DNA from: Kitasatospora aureofaciens
GTDB lineage: Bacteria; Actinomycetota; Actinomycetes; Streptomycetales; Streptomycetaceae
DNA length: 64,000 nucleotides
Direction of reading: 5' to 3'
Assembly (NCBI RefSeq): GCF_001188955.3
Contig: NZ_JPRF03000028.1
Location: 1-64,000 of the forward strand
This document shows positions 10,601-17,938 of this stretch, in pieces (position 1 is the first letter of the stretch; each line of letters opens with the position of its first letter). Both the position numbers and the translations under genes were made by a program. The notes under the pieces were generated by a model that worked only from the letters and a program-made list of their open reading frames with translations, was not told the DNA's origin and did not search any database.

Positions 10601-10932
10601 GCGAACTCCAGGAGCATCTGCACCGCCACACCGGCTCGCGGACCGTCGCCCGCGAGACGCTCGAACAGGCCCGGGACTACCTGGAGTTCTCCAGTCGCAC
10701 CCCCAACACCGGCACCCTACGGGCCCAACTGGACGTGGTCTGCGAACGCGCGCGCCTCGCCGTGCACGTCGGCGACGAGCCGGGCTCCTGGCACGGCGCC
10801 TCCACCACCGGCATCGCCGTCCACGCCGGCCACGGCAGCCACGCCGAGATGCTCGACGGCGAGTACGCCGCCCGCAACGCCGAGCTGGCGGCCGCGATCC
10901 TGGCCGGAGGAACCACCGATGGCCGGGGCTGA
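1633..10932 (+). CDS. ftdB: iterative hybrid PKS-NRPS for a polycyclic tetramate macrolactam (KS-AT-DH-KR-ACP-C-A-PCP-TE)
   Basis: 3099 residues with one PKS and one NRPS module. KS about 10-440 (Cys184 in DTACSSS, His319, His359). AT about 535-850 (GHSTG Ser631). DH about 890-1150 (His925, Asp1088). KR about 1430-1620 (TGGFGALG, Tyr1592). ACP Ser1752. C about 1815-2240 (HHIVSDA, His1944-1945). A about 2270-2780. PCP Ser2821. TE about 2875-3095 (GYSLGG, Ser2943). This is the size and order of IkaA/FtdB enzymes, which make two polyene chains iteratively and join them to both amines of ornithine; the TE then acts as a Dieckmann cyclase to form the tetramate. The A-domain code extracted by alignment to GrsA reads DVGEVGSVDK, close to the ornithine code. 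The C-domain motif ends in Ala instead of Gly. The 3' end overlaps the next gene by 14 bases. Confidence 0.93.
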   Translation: MTTSPFALPCERIAITGIGCRLPGHANDHRTYWRNLIEGRDCLTDTPADRYDTGTLGSRDRAKPGRLIGGRGGYIDGFDTFDPEFFGISPREAAHMDPQQRKLLEVSWEALEDGGLRPGELAGRDVGVYMGAFTLDWKILQFADLDFTTIAAHTATGTMMTMVSNRISHCFDFRGPSVSIDTACSSSLVAVHLACQSLLRGETELALAGGALLHMAPQYTIAETKGGFLSADGRSRAFDASADGYVRAEGVGVVVLKRLSDALRDGDPVHAVILGSGVNQDGRTNGITVPSADAQAALIERVCAEAGVLPGSLQYVEAHGTSTPVGDPIEATALGRVLGIGRRAGERCYVGSVKTNIGHTEAAAGVAGLIKTALALKHRRIPPHLNLERPNPAIDLAALPFDIPAAPVDWPEHRGPARAGVNSFGFGGTNAHVLLEEPPPPAPAVPAPRPAVTVLPLSTRDPAGLPELAAAVRRELAAGVSPADLGHTLAHRRQHLPERLAVIHAGPADLDEALAACERGETHPKVVRGRAPDGRGPRLAWVFTGMGPQWWGMGRSLYESEPVYREAVRAVDAEIRAQAGWSLLEELGRDEADSRMAGTWLAQPANFAVQLGLSALWESHGLQPDAVVGHSTGEVAAFHRAGVYDLADAVRVVLARSGLQQRLAGTGSMLAVGLPETEAERRIRPYRTRVSLGAVNSPFAVTLAGDTEALRELAEEFERQGVFARLLDVEVPYHSVRMDPIRGELTAALAGIRPRRARLPLYLTAREGLARGPELDGEYWWHNVRHPVRFRAAVERMAEDGHRLFLEVGPHPVLGHAIRECAAQARTLPSIRRGQDEPEQIARTLAELHAQGVELSWTALQPAGRPVPLPGYPWRRERYWAEPGPVAQVRLGRVDHPLLGRRTAAAQPTWTTTLDPERLPYLDDHRIEGRAVFPAAGYLEMAAQAVRALTGGTEVVLAEIELNRALFLSDTEPLPVQLGYAPEDARFTIASTPPGGEPAVHASGRVRTGQRRSHGPAADLDAPRARGQHLDGPDCYRRLAERGYDYGPAFRAVAEVWTGPGEAIARIRPTEQLGPDAAEHHLHPVLLDACFQTLLTTRLHTPEGGGVRLPVSIEEVRLDAIGSRPLWVHATVTRDSGAELVGDLALYAEDGTPLGRITGFRATDVARAATSVSLATVDGWLTELTWQEAPAPPHERPTGDLLLLADDGGLADRLAELAADRGARCHLVRPGGGYALSDGTATVRPDSAEDLRRLFDDLDPAYRTVVHLWNLDLPGLDATDPGQLHRLATHGAYSLIALAQALSAARPDARLHIVTRGTQATGPQDRVEPLGAPAWGIGRVLWQQELVAQRGRLIDLDPAVPAREQAEALLAELTAGPTAEPAAERAAEPAAEVTDDEQELALRAGRRLTSRLRPAEGLTRPLPPVLRPDGSYLVTGGFGALGRLLCRTLVRRGARRLILVGRTALPPRTEWHTVDPTTPAGERIAFLRELETLGAEPLLAPADVTDGVALGAWLAGYRERGLPPIRGVFHLAGQVRDTLLNRMDRPAFDAGYDPKVVGAHLLHRLLSTEPLDHFVLFASVASLLTTAGQTNYAAGNAFLDALAHHRRAVGLPALSLDWGPWATGMIEELGLVAHYREARGMSSLPPEAGTAVLERVLGQDRAQLLVATVVDWPTFLAWYPAPPPLVAELAASAAEQAPAAAGGFLDGYRAADPGTRRQLATERFTAAAAAVLRTGAERVTPDTGLGAHGLDSLLAMELRARVHGELGVALPVVALLSNGTVADLVDQLTEGLDALLAADGGPERAEVELYTDETRYPLTHNQQALWFLRQLHPDGFAYNIGGAVEVRAELDPELVFEAFAFLVARHPGLRAAFTTEEGRPVQRIRAEAVTDTALFDVEGRPWEEIHELIVREYRRPYDLAEDPLVRLRLFRRGPDRWVLMKAVHHIVSDAISTFTFIEELFEVYQALSRGRTPELPPVAARYLDFLNHQNRFLAGPQAQRMLDYWRGHLPAGMPVLELPTDRPRPAVQTHNGASEFFQLDAELTGRVHALGRTHNATPFMVLLGAYHLLLHRWSGQQDIVVGSPVTGRTEEEFASVYGYFVNPLPLHVSLAGEPTVTELLARVRESVLGGLDHQEYPFPLLVEQLGLQHDPSRSAVFQAMFILLTHKVAVERFGYRLEYIELPEEEGQFDLTLSAYEDRSDGRFHCVFKYNSDLFEPDTVRRLATHYRNLLDAMTRAAESEPVGRLRMLDPAERQRILAGFSGVERRIDHDVPLPELIAKAAAEHPEAVAVVAPGRGAVRRLGYGELDRRSQRTAERLRELGVGEGSVVAVCLDKSPELIITLLAVWRAGAAYLPLDPGHPADRLAYQVADAGAALLVLDERRPAPAALPAPLVTLEELERPAAETGPLPAADPDRPAYVIHTSGSTGRPKGVRVDHRNLAAVTAGWRAAYRLDTEARVHLQMAGTAFDVFTGDLARALGTGGTLVLVDRELLFDTARLYRVMREEAVDCGEFVPAVARALLAHCEREGLRLDFLRLLVVGSDSWKAAEHQRLRALCGPATRLVNSYGLTEATVDSSYYEGAAEALEPGRMVPIGRPFPNSALYVLDRYGEPVPAGVPGELWIGGAGVATGYPNDPEQTERRFRTLDLDGTPRRLYRTGDLGRWDTDGTAHLLGRIDNQVKVRGHRIEPGEIEAHLTARPDIAEACVTVRRDSTGEAALAAYLVPVEGVRLDRRELRRRLAEHLPTVMIPSYLTELPALPLTPNGKVDLAALPEPTADTGGERPEPPVTLYEKRVAEHWCELLGLAEVGLQHDFFELGGSSIRLIELIHHLQTEFAISIPVGQLFKVTTLHGMARTVEQIITGELAGGQPHLWFNPAAPENRTVFCFPPAGGHGLVYRQLAAHLPGHRIAAFNYLTGDDKTARYADQVEALHPAGPYRLLGYSLGGNLAFEVARELERRGRSVTSVLLVDAYRSLEAFDLGEEHVAVFERELQEHLHRHTGSRTVARETLEQARDYLEFSSRTPNTGTLRAQLDVVCERARLAVHVGDEPGSWHGASTTGIAVHAGHGSHAEMLDGEYAARNAELAAAILAGGTTDGRG

Positions 10933-12613
10933 CCGCGGACCGGACTGGTCCGCCCGCGAGCGGCCGGCCGGCGGCCCGCCCAGGGTGATCGTGATCGGGG
11001 CCGGCCTGGCCGGCCTCGCCACCGGCTGCTACGCCCAGATGAGCGGGCTGGAGACCCGGATCTTCGAGAAGCACGTGCTCCCCGGCGGCTGCTGTACCGC
11101 GTGGTCCCGGCACGGCTACCTGTTCGACTACTGCATCGACTGGCTGATCGGCACCGCCGAGGGCACCGGCGCCCACCAGGTCTGGCGCGAACTCGGCGCC
11201 CTGGACGGCAAGTCGGTGACCCACTTCGACACCTTCAACCGGGTCGTCGACGAACACGGCCGCTCCGTCACCTTCCACACCGACCCGGACCGGCTGGAGG
11301 CCCACCTGCTCGCCCTCGCCCCCGGCGACGCCGCGCCCATCCGGGCCTTCTGCCGGGACCTGCGCCGCTTCGCCGCGATCGACCTGCCCTGGGACCTCAC
11401 CCCGCCGCCGCTGCGGACCACCCGGGAACGGCTGCGCACCCTGCGCGCCGTACTGCCCGCCTTCCGGCTGCTCTGGCGCACCGCGACCACCCCGATGAGC
11501 GGCTTTGCCCAGCGCTTCCAGGACCCGCTGCTGCGCCGGGCCCTCCCCACCATGTTCCTCCAGGAGCCGGCCGGCTTCCCGCTGCTGCCGTACCTGTACA
11601 CCCTGGCCGCCGCCCACACCGGCAACGCGGGCTTCCCGCAGGGGGGTTCGCTCGGACTGGCGCGCTCGGTGGAGGAGCGGTACACCTCGCTCGGCGGGGT
11701 GATCGGCTACCGCTGCCGGGTCGACCGGATCCTGGTCGAGGACGGGCGCGCCGTCGGCGTCGAACTGCGGGACGGCACCAGGCACTTCGCCGACCACGTG
11801 GTGGCCGCCTGCGACGGCCCGACGGTGCTCGACCGGCTGCTGCGCGGCCGCTACTCCAGCCCCGCGACCGACCGGCTGTACGGCGAACTGCTCGACAGGC
11901 CCGGCAACCTCTACCCGGCCGTGGTCTCCGCCTTCGTCGGGGTGGACGGCCCGCTGCCGCCGCGCGAACCGCACTGCACCACCTACCTGCTGGCACCCGA
12001 GGACGCCGGACGGCTGCCCGGCTCGCTCCAGCACAGCCTGGTCGTCCAGCTGCGCTCCGCCTACGCGGAGGGCTTCGCCCCGCCCGGCAAGTCGGTGCTG
12101 CACTGCACCTACTTCAGCGACTACCGCTCCTGGAGGGAGCTGCGGGTCCGCGACCGCCGGGCCTACCGGGCGCGCAAGCAGCAGGTCGCGGAGTTCGTCC
12201 GGGAGTTCCTGGACCGCACCCACCCTGGGCTCGGCGCCCGGATCGAACTGGTCGACGTCGCCTCGCCGGTGACCACCGAGCGGTTCACCGGCAACACCCG
12301 CGGCAGCATCCTCGCCTGGCAGGCCTTCTCCGAGGCCGAGGACACCGCCAACCGGCTGGTCAACCGGGACCGGATGCGGCTTCCGGGGCTCAGCGGCTTC
12401 TCCATGGCCGGGCAGTGGGCCTCGCTCGGCGGCCTGATCCGGGCCGCCACCAGCGGCCGGTACGCGGCGCAGTACCTCTGCCGGGAACTCGGCCGGCCGT
12501 TCCGCGCCTGGCCCAGCGACAACCGGGAACCCTGGCACCCGGGCAAGTGGGGCCACCTGCCGCAACTCGACCGGGTCACCGTCGGGGCGGCGGAGCCGGG
12601 AGCGGGCGAATGA
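10919..12613 (+). CDS. ftdC: phytoene-desaturase-like FAD oxidoreductase of the PTM cluster (first paralogue)
   Basis: 564 residues. An N-terminal FAD-binding Rossmann motif (VIVIGAGLAGLATGCYAQM, about residues 22-40) follows a short extension, and the C-terminal flavin segment SMAGQWASLGGLIRAA is typical of CrtI/CrtISO-type enzymes. In PTM clusters these proteins reductively cyclise the linear polyene tetramate to build the carbocycles. It is a paralogue of the next gene: both share LPGGCCTAW and the DPDRLEAHLL block. Translation is coupled on both sides: the start lies inside the end of the PKS-NRPS gene, and the stop overlaps the next ATG. The precise ring each paralogue closes cannot be read from sequence. 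Confidence 0.82.
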   Translation: MAGADRGPDWSARERPAGGPPRVIVIGAGLAGLATGCYAQMSGLETRIFEKHVLPGGCCTAWSRHGYLFDYCIDWLIGTAEGTGAHQVWRELGALDGKSVTHFDTFNRVVDEHGRSVTFHTDPDRLEAHLLALAPGDAAPIRAFCRDLRRFAAIDLPWDLTPPPLRTTRERLRTLRAVLPAFRLLWRTATTPMSGFAQRFQDPLLRRALPTMFLQEPAGFPLLPYLYTLAAAHTGNAGFPQGGSLGLARSVEERYTSLGGVIGYRCRVDRILVEDGRAVGVELRDGTRHFADHVVAACDGPTVLDRLLRGRYSSPATDRLYGELLDRPGNLYPAVVSAFVGVDGPLPPREPHCTTYLLAPEDAGRLPGSLQHSLVVQLRSAYAEGFAPPGKSVLHCTYFSDYRSWRELRVRDRRAYRARKQQVAEFVREFLDRTHPGLGARIELVDVASPVTTERFTGNTRGSILAWQAFSEAEDTANRLVNRDRMRLPGLSGFSMAGQWASLGGLIRAATSGRYAAQYLCRELGRPFRAWPSDNREPWHPGKWGHLPQLDRVTVGAAEPGAGE

Positions 12614-14292
12614 ACCCCAGGCAGAGCATGGTCGTCATCGGCGGCGGGCTCGGCGGCCTGTCCACCGGCTGCTACGCGCAGATGAACGGCTACCGCACCC
12701 GGATCCTGGAGATGCACGAGCTGCCCGGCGGTTGCTGCACCGCCTGGGACCGCGGCGAGTTCACCTTCGACTGCTGCGTCAGCTGGCTGCTGGGCAGCGG
12801 GCCCGGCAACGAGATGCACCGGATCTGGCTCGAACTCGGCGCGCTGCAGGGCAAGCGGATGCGCAACTTCGACGTCTTCAACGTGGTGCGCACCCGGGAC
12901 GGCCGGGCGGTCTACTTCTACTCCGACCCGGACCGGCTGGAGGCCCACCTGCTGGACCTCGCCCCCGAGGACGCCCGGCAGATCCGTCAGTTCTGCGACG
13001 GCCTGCGCAAGTTCCGCCTGGCGCTGGCGCGTTACCCGTTCCTCAGGCCGGTCGGACTGATGGGCCGCTGGGAGCGCTGGCGGATGCTCGCCTCCTTCCT
13101 GCCGTACTTCAACGTGATCCGGCGCTCGATCTCGGTGCTGATGAGCGACTACTCGGCGCGGTTCCGCAGCCCGCTGCTGCGCGAGGCGTTCAACTTCGTG
13201 CTGTACGAGAAGCACCCCAACTTCCCGGTGCTGCCCACGTACTTCCAACTCGCCTCGCACGCGGGGCAGTCGGCCGGGGTTCCGGAGGGCGGCTCGCTCG
13301 GCCTGGCCCGCTCGATCGAGCAGCGCTACCGGCGGCTCGGCGGGGAGATCACCTACAACGCCAAGGTGACCGAGATCCTGGTGGAACGGGACACCGCCGT
13401 CGGGGTGCGGCTGAGCGACGGGCGGGAGGTGCGCGCCGACATCGTGGTGGCCGCCTGCGACGGCCGCACCACGATGATGGACCTGCTCAAGGGCCGCTAC
13501 CTGAACGACACCTACCGCCGGCTGTACACCAGGACGCTGACCGAGCCGGGCATGGTCTTCCCCGGCTACCTGACGGTCTTCCTCGGCCTGCGCCGCCCGT
13601 TCCCGGCGGGCGACCCGTGCACCACCTACCTGCTGGAGGAGGAGTTCGCGGCGCGGCTCACCGGCATTCGCCACCCCAGCATCAACGTCCAGTTCCGCAG
13701 CCGCCACTACCCGGAGCTGAGCCCGGCCGCGACCACCGTCGTCTACGTCAGTTACTTCTGCGACATCGCACCCTGGCGGCAGCTGAGCACCGGCCCCGAG
13801 CAGGCGCCCCGGCTGCGACGTGGAGAGGAACTGCACACCCTGCCGGTCGGCCGGGGCCGGGAGTACCAGCGGGAGAAGCGCCGGGTGCGCGACGCCGTGA
13901 TCGGGTTCCTGGACGGCCACCACCCCGGGCTGCGGGAGGCGGTGGCCGTCCGGGACGTCTCCACCCCGCTCACCCAGGTGCGCTACACCGGCAACTACGA
14001 CGGCACGGTGCTCGGTTGGCAGCCCTTCGTGGAGGGCGGGGAGACCCTGGAGGAGGAGATCAGGCGCAACGGCCCGGGGCTGCCGGGCCTGGCCAACTTC
14101 TACCTCTCCGGCGTCTGGGCGACCACCGGCGGACTGATCCGCGCGGCCGCCGCCGGCCGGCACGTCGTCCAGTTCGTCTGCCGCGACGACGGCCGGCCGT
14201 TCACCGCCGAGGTCGACGACTTCGCCCCGCCCCCCACCCTGATCACCGAACCGGTCGGCCCCGACGACCGGCAGTTTGGAGTCACCTCGTGA
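12610..14292 (+). CDS. ftdD: phytoene-desaturase-like FAD oxidoreductase of the PTM cluster (second paralogue)
   Basis: 560 residues. It begins directly with the FAD motif VVIGGGLGGLSTGCYAQM (about residues 8-25) and ends with the flavin-binding ATTGGLIRAAAAGRHVVQF. It shares LPGGCCTAWDRGEF, SDPDRLEAHLLDLAPEDA and GGSLGLARSIEQRY with its upstream neighbour, so the pair arose by tandem duplication. Position and family match FtdD/IkaB, which form the first carbocycle of the macrolactam. ATGA overlap with the preceding stop and GTGA overlap with the following start show tight coupling in one operon. Cluster role is inferred from homology; the fold assignment is secure. Confidence 0.83.
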   Translation: MNPRQSMVVIGGGLGGLSTGCYAQMNGYRTRILEMHELPGGCCTAWDRGEFTFDCCVSWLLGSGPGNEMHRIWLELGALQGKRMRNFDVFNVVRTRDGRAVYFYSDPDRLEAHLLDLAPEDARQIRQFCDGLRKFRLALARYPFLRPVGLMGRWERWRMLASFLPYFNVIRRSISVLMSDYSARFRSPLLREAFNFVLYEKHPNFPVLPTYFQLASHAGQSAGVPEGGSLGLARSIEQRYRRLGGEITYNAKVTEILVERDTAVGVRLSDGREVRADIVVAACDGRTTMMDLLKGRYLNDTYRRLYTRTLTEPGMVFPGYLTVFLGLRRPFPAGDPCTTYLLEEEFAARLTGIRHPSINVQFRSRHYPELSPAATTVVYVSYFCDIAPWRQLSTGPEQAPRLRRGEELHTLPVGRGREYQREKRRVRDAVIGFLDGHHPGLREAVAVRDVSTPLTQVRYTGNYDGTVLGWQPFVEGGETLEEEIRRNGPGLPGLANFYLSGVWATTGGLIRAAAAGRHVVQFVCRDDGRPFTAEVDDFAPPPTLITEPVGPDDRQFGVTS

Positions 14293-15356
14293 GTGATGTG
14301 GTACGGATCGAGAAGTGGGTCGTCCGGGAGCACGTGGACGGCGTTCCGGACGTGGACCGGATGTACCGGAAGGTCGTGGAGCAGGTGCCCGTCCGGCTCG
14401 CCGAGGACGAGATGCTGCTGCGCACCCGGTGGGTGTCGGTGGACCCGTACCTCCAGGGGATCGCGCTGGACACCCCGGTCGGCGACCACATGGGCGCGGA
14501 CTCGATCATGGAGGTGGTGCAGGCCGGGCCCGCCGCGCGTTTTGCCGTCGGCGACCTGGTGCAGGGCTTCGGGGGCTGGCGCAGCCACGTGATCGGCAAC
14601 GGCGGGTCCCGGCTCTGGCAGACCGGCACCTTCCCGATGGTCTTCCCGGCCTACCGGCGGCTGGACCGCGCGGACTACGACGAGGCGATGCCGGTCACGA
14701 CCGCGCTCGGCCTGCTGGGCGGCCCGGGGATGACGGCCTGGGGGACGGTGGAGAAGTTCCTGGACGTCCGGCCCGGCCAGACGGTGCTGGTCAGCGGGGC
14801 CAGCGGGGCGGTCGGCTCGGTGGTCGGCCAGCTCGCCAAGCACCGGGGTGCCAGGGTGATCGGCACCACGGCGACCCCGGCGAAGGCCGGGTGGCTGGAG
14901 GAGCTGGGCTTCGACGCGGTGCTGAACTACCGCGACGGCGACGACCCGGAGCGGCTGGCGAAGGAGCTGGCCGACCTCGCCCCGGACGGGGTCGACCGCT
15001 ACTTCGACAGCCTGGGCGGCACGCTCACCGACGCGGTCTTCGGGATGCTCGCGGTGGACAGCCGGGTGGCGGTGTGCTGGCAGTGGGGGAGCCAGGTGGG
15101 CGGCGAGTGGGCGGGCCCCCGGTTGCTGCCGATGATCATGTTCCCGCGCACCCTGATCCGCGGCATCTTCGCGCTGGAGTGGTTCACCGAGGAGAACTGG
15201 TCCGCGCTGCGGAGGGACCTCGGCGCCCTGGTGCGCAGCGGGGACCTGCGCTACCGGCAGACCGTCCACCGGGGGTTCGACAGCATCCCGGCGGCCTACC
15301 GCAGCCTGTACGCCGACCGGTCGGCGAGCCGGGGGAAGGTGCTCGTGGAGCTGTGA
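14289..15356 (+). CDS. ftdE: zinc-independent medium-chain (MDR) NADP-dependent reductase of the PTM cluster
   Basis: 355 residues starting at a GTG that overlaps the preceding TGA. The N-terminal half is the GroES-like lobe of curcumin-reductase/enoyl-reductase type MDR proteins (RTRWVSVDPYLQGI). The nucleotide-binding motif VSGASGAVGSVVGQLAKHRG lies at about residues 173-192, and no zinc ligands are visible. In ikarugamycin and related PTMs the equivalent protein (IkaC/FtdE) closes the inner five-membered ring by reductive cyclisation. It is the last gene of the unit: about 130 bases later the opposite strand is coding, and no ftdF-type P450 is present. Confidence 0.82.
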   Translation: MSDVVRIEKWVVREHVDGVPDVDRMYRKVVEQVPVRLAEDEMLLRTRWVSVDPYLQGIALDTPVGDHMGADSIMEVVQAGPAARFAVGDLVQGFGGWRSHVIGNGGSRLWQTGTFPMVFPAYRRLDRADYDEAMPVTTALGLLGGPGMTAWGTVEKFLDVRPGQTVLVSGASGAVGSVVGQLAKHRGARVIGTTATPAKAGWLEELGFDAVLNYRDGDDPERLAKELADLAPDGVDRYFDSLGGTLTDAVFGMLAVDSRVAVCWQWGSQVGGEWAGPRLLPMIMFPRTLIRGIFALEWFTEENWSALRRDLGALVRSGDLRYRQTVHRGFDSIPAAYRSLYADRSASRGKVLVEL

Positions 15357-15489
15357 GCGGCGGAGCGGCCGAGCGGCGGCGCGAAGTGACGGTGTCCCAG
15401 TGTTCCGGTGCTTCGCGTCAGCGAACGGTGCGACGAACAGCAGGCTGCCGGACCCGGTTCCCCGGCCCTCCCCCGTGCCCCGTCCTCGG

Positions 15490-16707
15490 TCAGCCGGTGA
15501 TCCCGGCCGCGCGCAGCCGGCGCTCGACCTCCTCCCAGGTGGGGACGGCGGGGGTGGTCCGGTGGGAGCCCATGCCCTTGTCCTTGAAGCCGCTCGAGGT
15601 GGAGACGCACACCACCGGGCCGTCGTCCGGGGCCTGCGCTCCGAGGCTGCGCAGCCCGGCCAGACCGGCCGCCGCGGACAGTTCGGCCCACAGCCCGGCG
15701 AGGGCCAGCTCGCCCTGGGCCTCGGCGAGTTGACGGTCGTCCACGGTCAGCGTCCGGCCGCCGCTCCCGCGCACCGCCAGCACGCCCCGGTAGCCGCTCA
15801 CCGGCGAGGCGATCGAGTACGCCTCGCTCGCGCCGACCGTCACGTGCGCGGCCGGCGCGCCCTCGGCGAGCGCCCGGTGCAGCGCGCCGGAGGCCGCGGA
15901 CTCGCAGGCGAACACCCGCGGCACCCGGTCGGCCAGGCCCAGCCGGCGCAGCTCCTCGAAGCCCTTCCAGACGCCGAAGAGCAGCTCCCCGTACCCGGTC
16001 GGGACGAACACCGCGCTCGGCACGCCGACGTCCTGGAAGATCTCGTACGCCACCGTCTTGTAGCCCTCGGGGCCGTAGGCGTGTCCGGTGTGGGTGGTGG
16101 TCAGGTTGCTGACCGGGTGCAGTCCGAGCCGCTCCACCACCTGGCGGAGCAGTGGCCAGCGGGCCTCCCACGGCACGGGCAGGACGACGGCGCCGTAGGC
16201 GTTGAGGAAGGCGTCCACGGCGGGCGGGGCGTCCGGGCCGGTGAACACCACGCAGGGCAGCCCGGCGCGGGCGGCGTAGGCGGCCGCCGAGGCGCCGTGG
16301 TTGCCGGAGGACGCCACCGCGATGCCGGGCGCCCCGGCGCCGACGGCGGCGCTGGTGGTGCAGCGGTTCAGCCGGTCCTTGTGGCTCCACGTGGGGTTGC
16401 GGGACTCGTCCTTGACGTACACGCCCGGCTCGAGCTCGACCAGCGGGGTCGCCCCCTCGCCGAGACCGGGCGCCAGCAGCGGCGGTAGCAGCGGCGCCCA
16501 GCGCTCCAGGCCGCCGCGGGCCCGTACGGGGGCGAACAGGTCGGCCGGGTCGGCCTTGTCGTAGGCGTAGTCGACCTCGACGGGGTAGGAGACGTCCTCC
16601 GTGCTGGTGCGCGGGCAGCCCGAGGTCAACGGGGGCCAGAGGGGGTAGTCGAGGGCGGGGTCGCCGAGCGAGCGCTGTCCGGTCGCGAGGGAGTCGTCTG
16701 TTGCCAT
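15490..16707 (-). CDS. threonine-synthase-like PLP-dependent enzyme
   Basis: 405 residues of fold type II PLP enzyme. The Schiff-base lysine sits in PTWSHKDRLN, the substrate/PLP loop is ASSGNHGASAAAYAA, and a glycine-rich PTGYGELLFG replaces the usual phosphate cup. The lead-in LTSGCPRTSTEDVSYPVEVDYAYD is typical of short threonine synthase homologues that may act on other amino acids (threonine dehydratase or diaminopropionate lyase-like). It converges on the PTM cluster, and a broken thrB lies at the other end of that cluster, but no functional link is demonstrated. The ATG at 16707 has only a weak ribosome-binding site. True threonine synthase activity is possible but not assured. Confidence 0.65.
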   Translation of the reverse strand: MATDDSLATGQRSLGDPALDYPLWPPLTSGCPRTSTEDVSYPVEVDYAYDKADPADLFAPVRARGGLERWAPLLPPLLAPGLGEGATPLVELEPGVYVKDESRNPTWSHKDRLNRCTTSAAVGAGAPGIAVASSGNHGASAAAYAARAGLPCVVFTGPDAPPAVDAFLNAYGAVVLPVPWEARWPLLRQVVERLGLHPVSNLTTTHTGHAYGPEGYKTVAYEIFQDVGVPSAVFVPTGYGELLFGVWKGFEELRRLGLADRVPRVFACESAASGALHRALAEGAPAAHVTVGASEAYSIASPVSGYRGVLAVRGSGGRTLTVDDRQLAEAQGELALAGLWAELSAAAGLAGLRSLGAQAPDDGPVVCVSTSSGFKDKGMGSHRTTPAVPTWEEVERRLRAAGITG

Positions 16708-16779
16708 GTAAGCAGCCTAAGGGGGTTTCAGGTGCTACAGGCGGGTTTTCGAATCATCGGTTCCGGCTGGGTCGTGGAA

Positions 16780-16810
16780 GGGCCGCCGGTGCCCCCGGTG
16801 CCGGCGGCCC
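16780..16810 (-). terminator. stem-loop after the YceI gene
   Basis: Perfect 10-bp stem (gggccgccgg at 16780-16789 pairing with ccggcggccc at 16801-16810) with an 11-base loop, 33 bases beyond the yceI stop. There is no U-tract, as usual in streptomycetes. Confidence 0.5.
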
Positions 16811-16842
16811 ACTCGTTCCGGCGGGCTGCCGGTTCCCGAGGC

Positions 16843-17397
16843 CTACTCGTTCTGGCGGACGGCGGAGATGTCGAACTCCAGGACGACCTTCTCGCCGACC
16901 AGGACGCCGCCGCCCTCCAGCGCCGCGTTCCAGGTCACCCCGAAGTCCTTGCGGTTGATCGTGACCGAGCCCTCCAGCCCGACGCGCAGGTTGCCCATGG
17001 GGTCGACGGCGTTGCCGGTGTACTCGAAGTCGATGGAGACCGGGCGGGTGGTCCCCTTGATGGTGAGGTCTCCGGTGACCCGGTACTCGCCGTCCCCGCG
17101 CGGCTCGACCGCCGTGACGGCGAAGGTGATGGTCGGGAAGTCGGGGACGTCCAGGAAGTCGTTGGTGCGCAGGTGCTGGTCGCGCTGGGCGACGCCGGTG
17201 TCGATGCTCCCGGCCTGGATCGTGACCCGGGCGGAGCAGCGACTGGGATCGCTGCCGTCCAGGTGGGCGGCGCCCTCGAACTCGGTGAACGCGCCGCGGA
17301 CCTTGGTCACCATGGCGTGCCGGGCCACGAAGCCGATCCGGGTGTGGGCGGGGTCGAGGACGTAGTCCCCGGTGAGGTCGGAGAGGTCGGCGGTCAT
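16843..17397 (-). CDS. YceI family lipid-binding protein
   Basis: 184-residue YceI-like lipocalin-fold protein. The sequence shows the family pattern: DYVLDPAHTRIGFVARHAMVTKVRG at the start, SIDTGVAQRDQHLRTNDFLD in the middle, TIKGTTRPVSIDFEY and INRKDFGVTWN near the end. YceI proteins bind long-chain polyprenyl-type lipids in a beta-barrel; many are exported, but this one has no signal peptide and is probably cytoplasmic. The ATG at 17397 follows an excellent ribosome-binding site (aggaggaac). It is a single gene with its own downstream stem-loop. The ligand is unknown. Confidence 0.88.
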   Translation of the reverse strand: MTADLSDLTGDYVLDPAHTRIGFVARHAMVTKVRGAFTEFEGAAHLDGSDPSRCSARVTIQAGSIDTGVAQRDQHLRTNDFLDVPDFPTITFAVTAVEPRGDGEYRVTGDLTIKGTTRPVSIDFEYTGNAVDPMGNLRVGLEGSVTINRKDFGVTWNAALEGGGVLVGEKVVLEFDISAVRQNE

Positions 17398-17628
17398 GGT
17401 CGGGGTTCCTCCTGATCGGGGTATCGGGCTCCGCCCGGGCGCGTCCGGGCGGTCCCCGGCCCCACGCTAGGAGGGGTTTCGGGCCGGGGCTCGTCGGACT
17501 GCGCCGTCCGCCGGGTGTGGCGAGGGCGGCCGGGTGGGAAAGCTGGTCGAAACACCGGGGGGCGGACCGGATCGGTCGGTGTCGGACGGGACTGTCGTTC
17601 CGGATCGTCGGACGGGACTGGAGGCGCG

Positions 17629-17931
17629 ATGGACAGCGGGACAAGGGCGATGGTCGACGCGGTCGAGGAGGCTCGGCGGCAGCTGCGGGAGAACGCGCTG
17701 CCCACGTCGAAGGAAGGGTGGCGCGCCAGGGTCCCGCCCGCGGAGGAGCGGGTGATGCTGGGCGCGCTCGCCGATCTGGTGGAGGTCACGGCCGAACTGG
17801 CGACGGCCCTCTCGGACCGGATGACCACGATCGAGAGCCCGCACTTCTACAAGGGCGCGGGCAGCCGGCTCGGGGACCAGGCCCGCTACCTGCGGGAGGC
17901 CGAACAGAAGGTCGCCAGGCGGCTGGGCTGA
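17629..17931 (+). CDS. small hypothetical protein
   Basis: 100 residues, rich in Ala, Glu, Arg and Leu, predicted all-helical. It has a KEGWRARVPPAEERVMLGALADLVEV stretch and the central pattern TTIESPHFYKGAGSRLGDQARYLREAEQK. It has no transmembrane segment or signal peptide. The ATG at 17629 follows ggaggcgcg. Third positions are nearly all G/C, so it is clearly coding. I do not recognise the family. A strong stem-loop follows immediately, shared with the convergent acylase gene. Confidence 0.7.
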   Translation: MDSGTRAMVDAVEEARRQLRENALPTSKEGWRARVPPAEERVMLGALADLVEVTAELATALSDRMTTIESPHFYKGAGSRLGDQARYLREAEQKVARRLG

Positions 17932-17938
17932 GCGGGCC

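Noticed and set aside
15357..15489. Riboswitch or attenuator near the threonine-synthase-like gene
   Set aside because: The spacer is downstream of both convergent genes and shows no strong hairpin; the upstream side at 16708-16779 holds no recognisable aptamer.
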